From NCBI GenBank assembly GCA_003151975.1, contig PLZD01000025.1, forward strand, positions 99,695 through 155,350: 55,656 nt of DNA, given 5' to 3'. The stretch's first letter is position 1. The number at the start of each line of letters is the position of its first letter. The notes under the pieces are model-generated. The model was not told the origin of the DNA and did no database searches. It worked only from the letters and a program-made list of their open reading frames with translations. The stretch is from Elusimicrobiota bacterium (GTDB lineage: Bacteria; Elusimicrobiota; Elusimicrobia; UBA1565; UBA9628). Positions 1 through 8,145 of the stretch are shown piece after piece. The translations under genes were made by a program, and so were the position numbers.

Positions 1-358
1 TGATTTCGTCGGCGAGCACGAGGTTCGAGAACAGCGGGCCTTTGCGCACCGAGAACTCCGCGTCCTTCGGGTTGAAGATCAGAGTGCCCGTGAGGTCGGC
101 GGGAAGCAGGTCCGGGGTGAACTGGATGCGCGAGAACTGCGCGTCGATGGCCTGCGAGAGGGTCTTGAAGGTCAAGGTTTTCGCGAGACCCGGGACGCCT
201 TCGAGCAGGATGTGGCCGTTGGCAAGAAGCCCGACGAGCACGCGGTCGACGACGTCCTCCTGGCCGACGATGACGCGCGCGACCTCGCGCTTGAGCTCGG
301 CCGCGAAGAGGCTTTCGTCGGCCACCTTCTTGTTGATCTCCTTGATGCCTGGCTGCAT
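1..358 (-). CDS. MoxR-family AAA+ ATPase (partial, cut by window edge)
   Basis: Only the first about 119 residues are inside the window; the gene runs off the left edge, so the truncation is an artefact. Reading the minus strand from the ATG at 358 gives an N-terminal helix, then a VIVGQEDVV stretch, a Walker A (EGVPGLAKT), the family signature [13 protein letters not shown] and the start of Walker B (LADEI). MoxR ATPases are chaperone-like AAA+ proteins, often acting with VWA or DUF58 partners on envelope targets. An AGGAGG ribosome site lies four bases before the ATG. It is the last visible gene of the run glutamine amidotransferase - HEAT - HEAT - MoxR, 15 bases after the preceding stop. 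A second MoxR paralogue is at 5876-6808 on the other strand. Confidence 0.93.
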   Translation of the reverse strand, partial: MQPGIKEINKKVADESLFAAELKREVARVIVGQEDVVDRVLVGLLANGHILLEGVPGLAKTLTFKTLSQAIDAQFSRIQFTPDLLPADLTGTLIFNPKDAEFSVRKGPLFSNLVLADEI

Positions 359-373
359 GGATCCTCCTAAGTT

Positions 374-982
374 CTACTGGGAATTCTGCTGCGACTTTTT
401 GACCGCGGCCTCGTATTGGTGACGCAGCTGGTCGGTCAGATTTTGGAAGTCCTTCATCCGCTTTTCCTGGAAGCGGCCCAGAGTGTGCAGGGCTTCCGTC
501 TTCACGTTGTTCTCCGGGTCCTTGAGCAGGGCCGCGACCCAGGGGGCCGCGGCGGGATCGCCGATGTCTCCTAACGCCTTGAGCGCCGCGATTCGCACGT
601 CGGGCTCGAGGTCGGCGAGCCCCTTGACCAGCGCGGGGACTTGCCGCGAGGTGCCGCCCTCATTGAGGAGCTTGACGGCCTTCATCCTGACGTCGACGTC
701 GGAGTCCTCGGCGACGGTCTTCTCGAGCAGGGTCAGCGAGTCGGGATCCTTCATGGTGTAGAGGAGTTGGATCGAGGTCCAGCGCACCCCGGGATCGGGG
801 TCCCGCGCCGTGTCATGAAGGCTCTTGAGCTCCTTGGCGTCGAGAAGAGGCATTTGCGCCGGTGCGGTCGTCAAGACCGGCGGCGGCGGCGGCGCGTTCC
901 GGGCGGCGATCATGTCTCCGTACTCTGTGTAAAGAAAGAGCGATGACGCGGCGATCGCGGTCAATGCCAGGATCCAGCGCAT
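374..982 (-). CDS. Membrane-anchored HEAT-repeat protein (first paralogue)
   Basis: This is a 202-residue protein. Residues 1-20 form a hydrophobic N-terminal anchor, followed by a short Pro-rich linker (five prolines) and about four HEAT-like helical repeats from residue 50 to 175 (pattern DPxPxVRxxAxxxLxxxxD, seen in DPDPGVRW, DSDVDVRM, DLEPDVRI, DPENNVKT). A charged, Gln-rich tail follows. HEAT repeats are protein-binding scaffolds, so a periplasmic scaffold tethered to the inner membrane is inferred. It closely resembles the next upstream gene (996-1589) in architecture and sequence around PLLD/PLID and DPGVRW, so the two are probably a tandem duplication. It sits between that gene and a MoxR ATPase, which suggests a shared complex. 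No catalytic motif is seen. Confidence 0.85.
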   Translation of the reverse strand: MRWILALTAIAASSLFLYTEYGDMIAARNAPPPPPVLTTAPAQMPLLDAKELKSLHDTARDPDPGVRWTSIQLLYTMKDPDSLTLLEKTVAEDSDVDVRMKAVKLLNEGGTSRQVPALVKGLADLEPDVRIAALKALGDIGDPAAAPWVAALLKDPENNVKTEALHTLGRFQEKRMKDFQNLTDQLRHQYEAAVKKSQQNSQ

Positions 983-995
983 CGCAAATCCGGAG

Positions 996-1589
996 CTACT
1001 TTTTTCTCGCCGCGGCGGCGGCGGCCGCCGCGTCGGCGGCGGCCTTCTCCTGGGCCGCCTTGATCTCCGCGGCGCGCTTATCCTGGAGGCTGTTGAGCGT
1101 CTTCAAGGCCTGGATGCGGACGTTCTCTTCCTGGTCCTTGAGCATCTCCATGATGTTGGGCGCTGTGGCGTAGTTTCCGATCTGATCGAGCGCCTGCAGC
1201 GCCCTGACGCGGACCTCGGGTTCCTGGTCCTTGAGCGCCTCGACGATGCTTTGCGTCGTCTGGTCGCTGCGGCGCGGCTCCATCAGCACGATGGCCTGGA
1301 GCCGGATCGAGGTCTCGGAATCCTTGTGCATCATGTCGTAGATGATGGGCAGGGCTTGCGGCGATTTCATCTTGTCGAGCAGGACGACGGCCTCCCAGCG
1401 CACGCCGGGGTCCTGGTCCTGGGTCGACTTGATGATCTTCGCCTGCTCGGCCGGGTCGATCAGCGGCGCCGGCTCGGACAAGATCGGCGGCGGAGGCGGG
1501 GGCGGCGGCGGCGGCGGCTTGGGCTTGAACTGCTGCCAGGCGAAGTAGCCGGCCACCACGAAGACGAGGAACATGAGGACGAATTTCAT
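996..1589 (-). CDS. Membrane-anchored HEAT-repeat protein with polyproline linker (second paralogue)
   Basis: The start at 1589 is chosen because the ATG forms an ATGA overlap with the stop of the upstream amidotransferase gene and is followed by a clear membrane segment; the longer open frame upstream has no protein-like N-terminus. The 197-residue product has a transmembrane anchor (residues 2-16), then eleven consecutive prolines, then about four HEAT repeats (DQDPGVRW, DSETSIRL, DQEPEVRV, DQEENVRI) and an Ala/Lys-rich tail that is probably helical. Role is inferred as an extracytoplasmic protein-protein scaffold. The eleven-proline run should stall ribosomes without EF-P, and its coding DNA is a GGC-rich triplet tract that might vary in length. 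It is paralogous to the adjacent downstream gene. Confidence 0.86.
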   Translation of the reverse strand: MKFVLMFLVFVVAGYFAWQQFKPKPPPPPPPPPPPILSEPAPLIDPAEQAKIIKSTQDQDPGVRWEAVVLLDKMKSPQALPIIYDMMHKDSETSIRLQAIVLMEPRRSDQTTQSIVEALKDQEPEVRVRALQALDQIGNYATAPNIMEMLKDQEENVRIQALKTLNSLQDKRAAEIKAAQEKAAADAAAAAAAARKK

Positions 1590-2467
1590 GAGAGTGAAGC
1601 CTCCATGGGCGAGCCTTTCGGGGTGAGCCCGCCAGGTGCGAAATCGAAGAGCGTGCGCGTGACCAGGGGGCGACCGCCTTTGAACTCGGCACGGACAAGT
1701 TCCGGCGGCTGGAACAAAGTCCAAGAGCCCTTGTCCGCGTTCTCGCTGGCGACGATCACGCGGTCGCCGCGCACGGTGAAGCTCATCGTGCCCCACGGCG
1801 TCGAGGGATTGCAGACGCCGCATTCGGCGAGGCCGCGGCTGGCGGCGTGACAGAAGGCGTACAGGACTTTCCCGTCGCTGATCAAAGTGTTGAGGCCCGT
1901 GTACGGAGCTTTCTTGCCGGGATGGTCCTTCTGGCAATCCTTCCAGAGCTCCCAATCTTGGGCGACGCAGGCCAGCAAGGCCTTTTCGACGTCCTTGACC
2001 TTGTCATAGTGCTTCACGAACTGCTGGAAATAGACCTCGCTGTCGTTGAGTGAGCGCAACTTTTTCGCGTAAGCGCCGAGCGTCGCGGTCACCTCCTGCG
2101 GAATTTGCAGGGTGCCGTTGTGCGCGAAGATCCACCGGCCGTCGATGAAGGGCTGCGTGTTGTCCATGTTGATGAGCCGCGTCTTGGGCAGCTTGCGCGG
2201 GTTCGAGGCGGCACGGATGTGGCCGATGACGACCTTGGACTCCGGGCGCGCGGCGGCCTCGAAGGCCTTCGCGTCCTTGAACGCCGGCTTCGGTGATTTG
2301 GACACCACCGGTTCGCCTTTGTTCCCGAAATAGGCGATCCCCCAGCCGTCCTTCTGAAGGTTGTCTTTCTTGAAATTACTTTGCTTGAGCAAAGAAAACT
2401 CGGACTCCACGAGGAAGTCCTCGGCGCTCTCGGCTCGCGGCGAAATCTGCCCGAAAAGTCGGCACAT
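1586..2467 (-). CDS. Class II glutamine amidotransferase (GATase_4/YafJ-like)
   Basis: This 293-residue protein begins MCRLFGQ, with Cys2 positioned as the N-terminal nucleophile once Met1 is removed, as in Ntn glutamine amidotransferases. Other family hallmarks are a GWGIAYF block near residue 42, an IGHIRAAS block near residue 80 and NTQPF...W.FAHNGTL near residues 100-120. The family hydrolyses glutamine to supply ammonia; stand-alone members of the YafJ/EgtC type have mostly unknown acceptors. No synthetase domain is attached. The gene heads the operon and its stop overlaps the start of a HEAT-repeat gene, so it is co-translated with that scaffold protein. Why an amidotransferase should be coupled to HEAT/MoxR genes is not obvious. 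Family is secure; substrate is unknown. Confidence 0.93.
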   Translation of the reverse strand: MCRLFGQISPRAESAEDFLVESEFSLLKQSNFKKDNLQKDGWGIAYFGNKGEPVVSKSPKPAFKDAKAFEAAARPESKVVIGHIRAASNPRKLPKTRLINMDNTQPFIDGRWIFAHNGTLQIPQEVTATLGAYAKKLRSLNDSEVYFQQFVKHYDKVKDVEKALLACVAQDWELWKDCQKDHPGKKAPYTGLNTLISDGKVLYAFCHAASRGLAECGVCNPSTPWGTMSFTVRGDRVIVASENADKGSWTLFQPPELVRAEFKGGRPLVTRTLFDFAPGGLTPKGSPMEASLS

Positions 2468-2478
2468 AGTCTTGGAGG

Positions 2479-2506
2479 ATTAAAACATTTTTCCCCCCTG
2501 CTTCAA
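2479..2506 (-). promoter_or_regulatory. Putative sigma-70 promoter for the amidotransferase operon
   Basis: On the minus strand TTGAAG (2501-2506) is followed after 16 bases by TTTAAT (2479-2484). The -10 ends 11 bases before the ATG at 2467, so the transcript would have only a few leader bases and no Shine-Dalgarno. A run of six G lies in the spacer. Confidence 0.5.
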
Positions 2507-2526
2507 TAGTGCCGGGGGCTAGGCAC

Positions 2527-3327
2527 TCAGCGGTTGATGCCCGAGTATGCCTTTATAAGGAAGTAGATGCAGATCGCGACGCCGGTCGGGATGACGCCGT
2601 ACCAAAGGACAAACCAATACTGGCTTTCCCAAATTCGGGCCACGCCTTCCTTGATCACCGAGACGGTCTCGTGCGATTCGAGAAAATCCCAAGCGACGAA
2701 CACCAGCGTCAGCAGCAAAGCCGCCGAGACGTAGCGCCGTCCCGCCGGACGCTTCCTGTCCAACGGATAGCGCCACAAGACCAGTCGACCGCTGATCGCC
2801 GGAGTTCCGACGTCTCCGTCTATCTCCAGCATGAAGCCCTTTCCCTCGATCACGAGGGCGTCTTCCGCGAGGAGATGCAGCTTGACGATCTCGGCGCGCG
2901 GGATCGCGAAGTACTCGATGCATTCGGCGAGCTCGGGCGCAGCGGTCAGTTTCTCGGCGTAGACCCATTCGACGTGGGATTTGTGGTCGAATTTGAGCTG
3001 CGGCGGCCTCGGCTGCGCGCCTTCGACGGCGTCGATGGCCTTCTCGGCGGCGACGCCGCCCACGATGCCCCCGGCGCGGCCGGCCAGGCGCGCCGCGATC
3101 TTGGCCGCCAGCGGCGCCTCGAAGCGGGCTTCTTTAATGAAGAAATAGAGCGCGTCGGGGTCGATGACCAGCGGGCCGTGGAAGCTCCAGCCTCCAAGCT
3201 CGGAAGTTACGGCGCGGATCAGCGGACGCTTGAAGTCGCCGACCTCCTTTTGCTTAAAAAAGTGGAAGCACAGCGTGCAGTACTCCGCGCCCTCCGCGTT
3301 ATCTGACTTGCATTTCGGGCATTTCAT
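2527..3327 (-). CDS. Zinc-ribbon membrane protein of unknown function
   Basis: The 266-residue protein opens with a zinc ribbon, CPKC at residues 3-6 and CTLC at about 17-20, where four cysteines can hold one zinc. The middle (30-190) is a soluble region of no recognised family containing a small Ala/Gly-rich stretch (about 80-110). Two hydrophobic segments follow (about 203-217 and 240-258), ending near the C-terminus. The zinc ribbon probably faces the cytoplasm. It lies upstream of and on the same strand as the amidotransferase operon, 59 bases away with a separate promoter in between, and is divergent from the CPBP protease gene. A GGGAG ribosome site lies six bases before the ATG. I do not recognise a function. 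Confidence 0.8.
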   Translation of the reverse strand: MKCPKCKSDNAEGAEYCTLCFHFFKQKEVGDFKRPLIRAVTSELGGWSFHGPLVIDPDALYFFIKEARFEAPLAAKIAARLAGRAGGIVGGVAAEKAIDAVEGAQPRPPQLKFDHKSHVEWVYAEKLTAAPELAECIEYFAIPRAEIVKLHLLAEDALVIEGKGFMLEIDGDVGTPAISGRLVLWRYPLDRKRPAGRRYVSAALLLTLVFVAWDFLESHETVSVIKEGVARIWESQYWFVLWYGVIPTGVAICIYFLIKAYSGINR

Positions 3328-3344
3328 CGCCGGCTCCCTGACGG

Positions 3345-3373
3345 AGTATAGCCCCGCGCGCCGCGGGCGTCCA
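3345..3373 (-). promoter_or_regulatory. Putative promoter for zinc-ribbon gene
   Basis: TGGACG (3368-3373) and TATACT (3345-3350) are separated by 17 bases on the minus strand, 17 bases before the ATG at 3327. It lies back to back with the CPBP promoter, the two -35 boxes being 13 bases apart. Confidence 0.5.
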
Positions 3374-3386
3374 GGGGCGGATCGCC

Positions 3387-3415
3387 TTGACGGCGCTGGA
3401 CCGCGCTGTTACACT
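3387..3415 (+). promoter_or_regulatory. Putative promoter for CPBP protease gene, leaderless geometry
   Basis: TTGACG (3387-3392), a 17-base spacer ending in TGT (extended -10 type) and TACACT (3410-3415). Only six bases separate the -10 from the ATG at 3422, so transcription should begin at or beside the start codon. Confidence 0.6.
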
Positions 3416-3421
3416 CCACCA

Positions 3422-5026
3422 ATGTCGAGCCGCAGGATGCTGACTCTCATCGGCTACGTGTTGGCGGCGATCGCGGGGCTGAAGCTTTTCGGCTATTCCG
3501 TGCCCATGACTTCGCTGACGGTGCTCAGCATCCTCTCGTTGGGCGGGGCGAAGTTCTTTCGCGCCCCCGGCGCTGCGAGCGGTCCCGCTTTTCAAATTCC
3601 GAAGATCCCGCAAAATGCGGAGCGCATCCTCAACCACGCACTCCCGACGATCATGGCCTTGGTGCGCCAAGCCGACGCCGCGCTCACGGCGCACGAACAC
3701 TTCGAGGCCGAGGTCGGCGGAACGTCCGCGCCGGCGTTCCAGAACTGGCTCATGAGCGGCTTGCGCGCGGCCGCGTATTGGGTCCCCATGTGCCTGCTCG
3801 CGATGGTCGCGGGCGCCGTTCTGGTCTCCCCCCTCAAGCTCGTGTCGGGAGGCCTCGGCCTGGCCGACACGGACACCGGACAATGGCTGCTCAAGCAATG
3901 GTGGCCGCGCCTGGCGGCGCGAGTGGCGTCCATCGAGGTGCTCGGGCAGATCTTTCTGCTGGGCTTCTTCGATGTCTGGCGAGCTTTGTTCCGGCGGCTG
4001 CGATACAAACGGAGCGATCCCGAGCTTGCCGCGGCGCTGGTGCTCTCATCCGGCTTTCTCGCGTTCCTGCTGGAGCAGGGCGACCCCTGGATGCGCGCCG
4101 TTCCGCTGCTGGGCATTCAGCTTGCGCTCGTCTACGCGTACGCGCGCACGCGCACCATGCTGGTGCCTGCGGCCGCCGGCGTCGTCATGGGACTGGCGTC
4201 GCTTTATTCGGCGCGCATGGTGGTCCTGCTGACGGCGCATCTGGGCTCGCTCGAATCTCTGCCGGGGATTCCGGGCGTTTTCGGCGTGCTCGCCGTGCTG
4301 GCCCTGAGTCTTTCCCTCTTCGCGCTCCTGGCCGCCTGGAGATTCGGCGCCTCGCATGGAATGAATTTCTTGACGGCGGCGGCGCGCGACCAATGGGAGC
4401 GCCTGCGCTCCGCGGGACTGTGGTGGAGCCGCGCATCCAGCCTCCCGAAATCGCCGCTGGCGTTGCTCCCGGTCGCATTGCCGTGGGGCGTCGCGATCTA
4501 TCTCGCGAGCTATCTTTCATACTACGCCGTCTACGCGATCGCGCCGGTGCAGGAGTCTGTGCCGCCGATGCTGAAGCAGACTCTGCTGATGCCGTTCGAC
4601 ATGCTCGTCTACATTTTTTTGATCGGCGCGGCGCTCGAGGAGGTCATCTTCCGCAAAGGACTCTTCAAGGCGCTCAAGCCCGCCGTCGGTGTTCGGCGCG
4701 CGGCCGCAATTTCAGCCGTCGTCTTTTCGGCGTTTCACTTCATCGATTTCAGCGTCGTGCTGAGCTTTCTCGGCGTCAACGCCTCGAGGCTCATCAAGTC
4801 GATGATGATGGTCTACGGCTTCTCCTGGGCTGGCTTCACGGGACGGGTCGCGGCCGGCTTGCTGCTCGCCGCGCTCTACGAGCAGGCGGGCGTCCTGTTG
4901 ATTCCCATTCTCGCGCATTTCACTTCGAACCTCATCGAGGCGGTCGGACTGCGCTGGGGGCTCGGCTGGTTCTTGGCGGCGGTGGCCGCTATTTTCGCGC
5001 TTCAGGTTCTGGACCGGAGGGCTTGA
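3422..5026 (+). CDS. CPBP-family intramembrane metalloprotease
   Basis: The ATG at 3422 is preferred over the longer open frame because a good promoter ends six bases before it and the protein then begins with a membrane segment. The 534-residue product has about ten hydrophobic segments. The C-terminal third carries all three motifs of the CPBP (CAAX protease / bacteriocin-processing) family: EEVIFR (EExxxR), FSAFH (FxxxH) and HFTSN (HxxxN). These form the intramembrane zinc site of Rce1-like glutamic/metalloproteases. The N-terminal half is an extra polytopic domain of unknown role, making this longer than typical 200-300 residue members. It is followed by a gene for a CNB-FHA protein whose promoter overlaps this gene's stop codon. 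The substrate is unknown; membrane-protein processing is inferred. Confidence 0.88.
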   Translation: MSSRRMLTLIGYVLAAIAGLKLFGYSVPMTSLTVLSILSLGGAKFFRAPGAASGPAFQIPKIPQNAERILNHALPTIMALVRQADAALTAHEHFEAEVGGTSAPAFQNWLMSGLRAAAYWVPMCLLAMVAGAVLVSPLKLVSGGLGLADTDTGQWLLKQWWPRLAARVASIEVLGQIFLLGFFDVWRALFRRLRYKRSDPELAAALVLSSGFLAFLLEQGDPWMRAVPLLGIQLALVYAYARTRTMLVPAAAGVVMGLASLYSARMVVLLTAHLGSLESLPGIPGVFGVLAVLALSLSLFALLAAWRFGASHGMNFLTAAARDQWERLRSAGLWWSRASSLPKSPLALLPVALPWGVAIYLASYLSYYAVYAIAPVQESVPPMLKQTLLMPFDMLVYIFLIGAALEEVIFRKGLFKALKPAVGVRRAAAISAVVFSAFHFIDFSVVLSFLGVNASRLIKSMMMVYGFSWAGFTGRVAAGLLLAALYEQAGVLLIPILAHFTSNLIEAVGLRWGLGWFLAAVAAIFALQVLDRRA

Positions 5027-5051
5027 CGCGGCGCGGCCGCGGGGCTAAACT
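5023..5051 (+). promoter_or_regulatory. Putative promoter for CNB-FHA gene, overlapping upstream stop
   Basis: TTGACG (5023-5028), 17-base spacer, TAAACT (5046-5051), then eight bases to the ATG at 5060. The TGA stop of the protease gene lies inside the -35 hexamer. No Shine-Dalgarno is present. Confidence 0.55.
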
Positions 5052-5059
5052 TCGACCGT

Positions 5060-5872
5060 ATGGCTACAGAACCCAAGCCCTCCCACATCGAGGACTTCGC
5101 CGCGGACTCCGTCATCGTGCGCGAAAGAGACGTCGACAAGGACGCCTACATCATCCTCTCCGGCAAGGTCGAGGTCTTCAAGGGCGCAGGCGCGAAGAAG
5201 CTCGTCCTCGCCCAGCTCGGCCCGGGCCAGATTTTCGGAGAGATGGCGATGGTCCTCGAGCGGCCGCGCACCGCCAGCGTGCGGGCCGTCGAGCCGACCA
5301 AGGTGTGGCGCATCACGGCGGATGCGTTCGCCAAGTCCCTTTCGGCCGATAAGGAGACGGCCTCCATCCTCAAGCTCATCTTCGAGCGCATCCGGACGAT
5401 CAACGCGGACGCGGTCCACAACGCCGGGATGATCTTCAAGACTCCCGCAGGCGCGGCCCCGTCCGGGACGATGAAGCGCCTGCCCGTGCTGAGCGGCGCC
5501 ACGCCGCGCGCGCGCGCCTGCCTCGAGGCCGTCGGCGGCTCGATCAAGATCGCGAGTTTGCCGTTCCTGATCGGCCGGCGGACGCACGGCCTTTTCGCCG
5601 ATATCCTGTCCCACAACGATCTCTATCTCGAGGACCGCGCACCTCACCAGGTTTCGCGGCATCACTGCTCGATCAATGGGGCTCACGATGGGACGGCTTA
5701 TTTCGTCCAGGACCGCGGCAGCACGCTGGGCACCATCGTCAACGGCAGGGAGATCGGCCTCGACACGGGAGAAAACCAGGCGCCTTTGGACCTGGCCGAC
5801 AATGAGGTCGTGCTGGGAGCGGCCGCGTCGGAGTTGCGATTCAAGGTCTCCTTCCGGGACACGGCGAGCTGA
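5060..5872 (+). CDS. Cyclic-nucleotide-binding and FHA domain protein
   Basis: The 270-residue protein joins two signalling domains. Residues 8-120 form a CRP-like cyclic-nucleotide-binding fold (DAYIILSGKVEVF, LGPGQIFGEMAMV with the FGE phosphate-cassette motif, then RPRTASVRA). After a linker (120-165), residues 170-262 form an FHA domain with the conserved LIGRRT, VSRHHCSI and DRGSTLGTIVNG motifs, which bind phosphothreonine. No DNA-binding helix-turn-helix or enzyme domain is present, so it is best read as an adaptor linking a nucleotide signal to a phosphorylated partner. It stands three bases before the MoxR gene, and I infer that it feeds regulation into the MoxR-DUF58-transglutaminase unit. 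The kinase that would make the FHA ligand is not in the window. Confidence 0.92.
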   Translation: MATEPKPSHIEDFAADSVIVRERDVDKDAYIILSGKVEVFKGAGAKKLVLAQLGPGQIFGEMAMVLERPRTASVRAVEPTKVWRITADAFAKSLSADKETASILKLIFERIRTINADAVHNAGMIFKTPAGAAPSGTMKRLPVLSGATPRARACLEAVGGSIKIASLPFLIGRRTHGLFADILSHNDLYLEDRAPHQVSRHHCSINGAHDGTAYFVQDRGSTLGTIVNGREIGLDTGENQAPLDLADNEVVLGAAASELRFKVSFRDTAS

Positions 5873-5875
5873 GTC

Positions 5876-6808
5876 ATGACGCCACAGGAGACTTTCCAGA
5901 AGATAGGCAAGAACATCGAGAAAGTGATGCGCGGCCAAAGCGCGGCAATTCGGAAGATCCTGGCGGCGCTCGCCGGCGGCGGCCACGTCCTGCTCGAGGA
6001 TTACCCCGGCACGGGCAAGACGACGCTGGCCAAGGCGCTGGCTAAATCAATCGGAGCCAAGTTCAGCCGCGTGCAGTTCACGCCGGACCTTCTCCCCTCC
6101 GACATCCTCGGCGTCTCGATCTTCGACCAGAAGCAGCAATCGTTCCAGTTCCACGAAGGTCCGATCTTCACGAACATCCTGCTCGCCGACGAGGTCAACC
6201 GCGCCTCGCCGCGCACGCAGTCGGCCTTGCTTGAAGCCATGGGAGAAGCCCAGGTCAGCATCGACGGCAAGACCTACCCGTTGGCCGAGCTCTTCTTCGT
6301 GATCGCGACGCAGAACCCCGTCGAGTTCCACGGCACCTACCCGCTGCCCGAGGCGCAGATGGACCGCTTCATGCTTCAGTTCTCCCCCGGCTACGTGGCG
6401 CCCGAGATCGAGGTCGAGGTGCTCTCGGACCAGCAGACCGCGCATCCCATCGACAGCCTGCACCCCTGCGTCTCGCTCGACGAGGTGCTGGCCCTGCGGC
6501 GCAGCTGCCGGCAGGTGCGCCTCAGTGCGGAGATCAAGCGCTACATCATCGACATCGTCGGCGCGACGCGCGCGGCTAAGGGCGTTCAGCTCGGCGCGGG
6601 ACCCCGCGGGTCGTTGTCCCTCATGAAGGCCGCGCAGGCCGCGGCCTTGCTCGACGGCGGCGATTTCGTCGCGCCCGAGCACGTGCAGGAGATGGCGGTT
6701 TGCGCCGTGGCGCATCGCATCAGCCTCGATCCCCAGGCGAAGTTCTCGGGCCTGACCGGGACGGCCATCGTCGAAGAAGTTTTAAAGTCGCTGAAAACAC
6801 CGTCGTGA
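5876..6808 (+). CDS. MoxR-family AAA+ ATPase
   Basis: This is a complete 310-residue MoxR ATPase. Visible motifs are VMRGQ (residue 17), Walker A DYPGTGKTT (about 43-51), [13 protein letters not shown], Walker B LLADEVNRA (about 103), a sensor block FFVIATQNPVEFHGTYPLPEAQMDRF (about 139-165; the family signature) and GPRGSLSLMKAAQ in the lid domain. MoxR proteins are thought to remodel or mature partner proteins. The next gene encodes DUF58, the usual MoxR partner, and its GTG start overlaps this stop (GTGA). The gene begins three bases after the CNB-FHA stop, so the two are probably one message. It is a paralogue of the partial gene at the left window edge. Confidence 0.96.
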   Translation: MTPQETFQKIGKNIEKVMRGQSAAIRKILAALAGGGHVLLEDYPGTGKTTLAKALAKSIGAKFSRVQFTPDLLPSDILGVSIFDQKQQSFQFHEGPIFTNILLADEVNRASPRTQSALLEAMGEAQVSIDGKTYPLAELFFVIATQNPVEFHGTYPLPEAQMDRFMLQFSPGYVAPEIEVEVLSDQQTAHPIDSLHPCVSLDEVLALRRSCRQVRLSAEIKRYIIDIVGATRAAKGVQLGAGPRGSLSLMKAAQAAALLDGGDFVAPEHVQEMAVCAVAHRISLDPQAKFSGLTGTAIVEEVLKSLKTPS

Positions 6809-8145
6809 ATCCTGATCGTCTGCGTTACTTGCAGATGATGTTCTACTCATCCGCGCGCTATTGGCTCGGGCGGCGCTGGACTCCCGCGGGCCGGCTCGTG
6901 CTCGGCGCGCTCGGTCTCTCCGCGGTTCTCGGCTTCGACACCGCGCAGAGCATGGCCTATCAATCGTTCTCTTTGCTGCTGGCGCTGGTCGTGCTCGCCG
7001 TCGTGCTCAATCGAAAGTTCGCTCCAAGCGTCGAGTTCCGTCGGGCGCTGCCGCGATTGGCGACCGCCGGAGAAGGCTTCACTTATTCGGCGCGCGTGCT
7101 CAACGCCGGCGCCGAGCCGCTCAACGGCATGACTTTCATCGAAGAAGTCGACGATCCGCGGCCCAGCTTGGAGCAATACCGGGCTCTGAAGGAACTGCCG
7201 GGCGAGAACTGGCTCGAGCGCGCGACCGGCTACGGGCGGTGGCTCAAGCTGATCGCGCGGCATCGCATCGCCGAAGGCGGCCAGAAGCCGCTCCCCGACC
7301 TGCCGCCGGGCGAGGCCCGCGAGGTCGCGCTCGAGATGACGCCCGCGCGGCGCGGCGTTCTGCGCCTGCCCGCGTTCAGCCTCGCGCGCCCCGACGCCCT
7401 GGGCGTGTTCAACGCCATCGCGCGCTTTGACGCGCCGCAGCACGTCCTCGTCCTGCCCAAGCGCTATCCGGCGCCGCGCCTGGAGCTCTCCGGCACGCGG
7501 CGCTACCAGCAGGGCGGCGTGGCGCTTTCGTCGACGGTGGGAGACTCGCAGGAGTTCATGGCTCTGCGCGACTATCGCCCCGGAGACCCTTTGCGCCGCA
7601 TTCATTGGAAGAGCTGGGCTAAGACCGGCAAGCCCGTGGTCAAGGAGTACGAGGACGAGTACTTCACGCGCCACGCGCTGGTGCTCGACACCTTCGCCGC
7701 ACCCGGCGCCGACGCGGTCTTCGAGGACGCGGTTTCGGCGGCGGCCTCATTCGCGTGCTCACTGCTGACGCAGGAGTCCTTGCTCGACCTGCTCTTCGTC
7801 GGAGAGAAGGCCTACTGCTTCACCGCGGGCCGCGGCCAGGGCGGCCCCGAGACCCTGCTCGAGGCGCTGGCGTGCGCCGAGCTTTGCGACGAGAAGCCGT
7901 TCTCGGAGCTGACCGCGAGCGTCGCGCGCCGGCGCGCGTCATTGAGCGGCTGCCTCTGCATTCTGCTCGGCTTGGACGATCAGCGCCGCGAGCTCGTGCG
8001 CCTGCTGCGCGGCTCCGGAGTCCCCGTCGTCGTCGCGGTGATAGCTAGCGCCGCGGACTTGCCCGACGCCGTCTGCGCGGCGCAAGGCGTGCGGCGCCTG
8101 GAGCCCGGCAAGATCGCCGAGGGCCTGGCGGGGATGGCGGCGTGA
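6805..8145 (+). CDS. DUF58 domain membrane protein
   Basis: The GTG at 6805 is chosen because it overlaps the MoxR stop as GTGA; an ATG at 6835 is the alternative and would remove ten residues. The 446-residue product has two transmembrane segments near residues 25-70, an extracytoplasmic-type beta region, then the DUF58 signature around residues 245-280 (SQEFMALRDYRPGDPLRRIHW, followed by KSWAKTGKPVVKEYE). DUF58 is related to VWA folds and regularly accompanies MoxR ATPases and TgpA-like transglutaminases. The stop overlaps the next gene as GTGA. Function inferred: membrane partner of the MoxR ATPase in an envelope-maturation complex. Confidence 0.93.
   Translation: MNPDRLRYLQMMFYSSARYWLGRRWTPAGRLVLGALGLSAVLGFDTAQSMAYQSFSLLLALVVLAVVLNRKFAPSVEFRRALPRLATAGEGFTYSARVLNAGAEPLNGMTFIEEVDDPRPSLEQYRALKELPGENWLERATGYGRWLKLIARHRIAEGGQKPLPDLPPGEAREVALEMTPARRGVLRLPAFSLARPDALGVFNAIARFDAPQHVLVLPKRYPAPRLELSGTRRYQQGGVALSSTVGDSQEFMALRDYRPGDPLRRIHWKSWAKTGKPVVKEYEDEYFTRHALVLDTFAAPGADAVFEDAVSAAASFACSLLTQESLLDLLFVGEKAYCFTAGRGQGGPETLLEALACAELCDEKPFSELTASVARRRASLSGCLCILLGLDDQRRELVRLLRGSGVPVVVAVIASAADLPDAVCAAQGVRRLEPGKIAEGLAGMAA

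Noticed and set aside
42-422. A plus-strand 126-residue frame at the left edge
   Set aside because: It lies opposite the MoxR Walker A and signature motifs on the minus strand and is a shadow.
3164-3421. An 86-residue extension of the CPBP protease
   Set aside because: It overlaps the divergent zinc-ribbon gene and both promoters; the leaderless promoter points to 3422.
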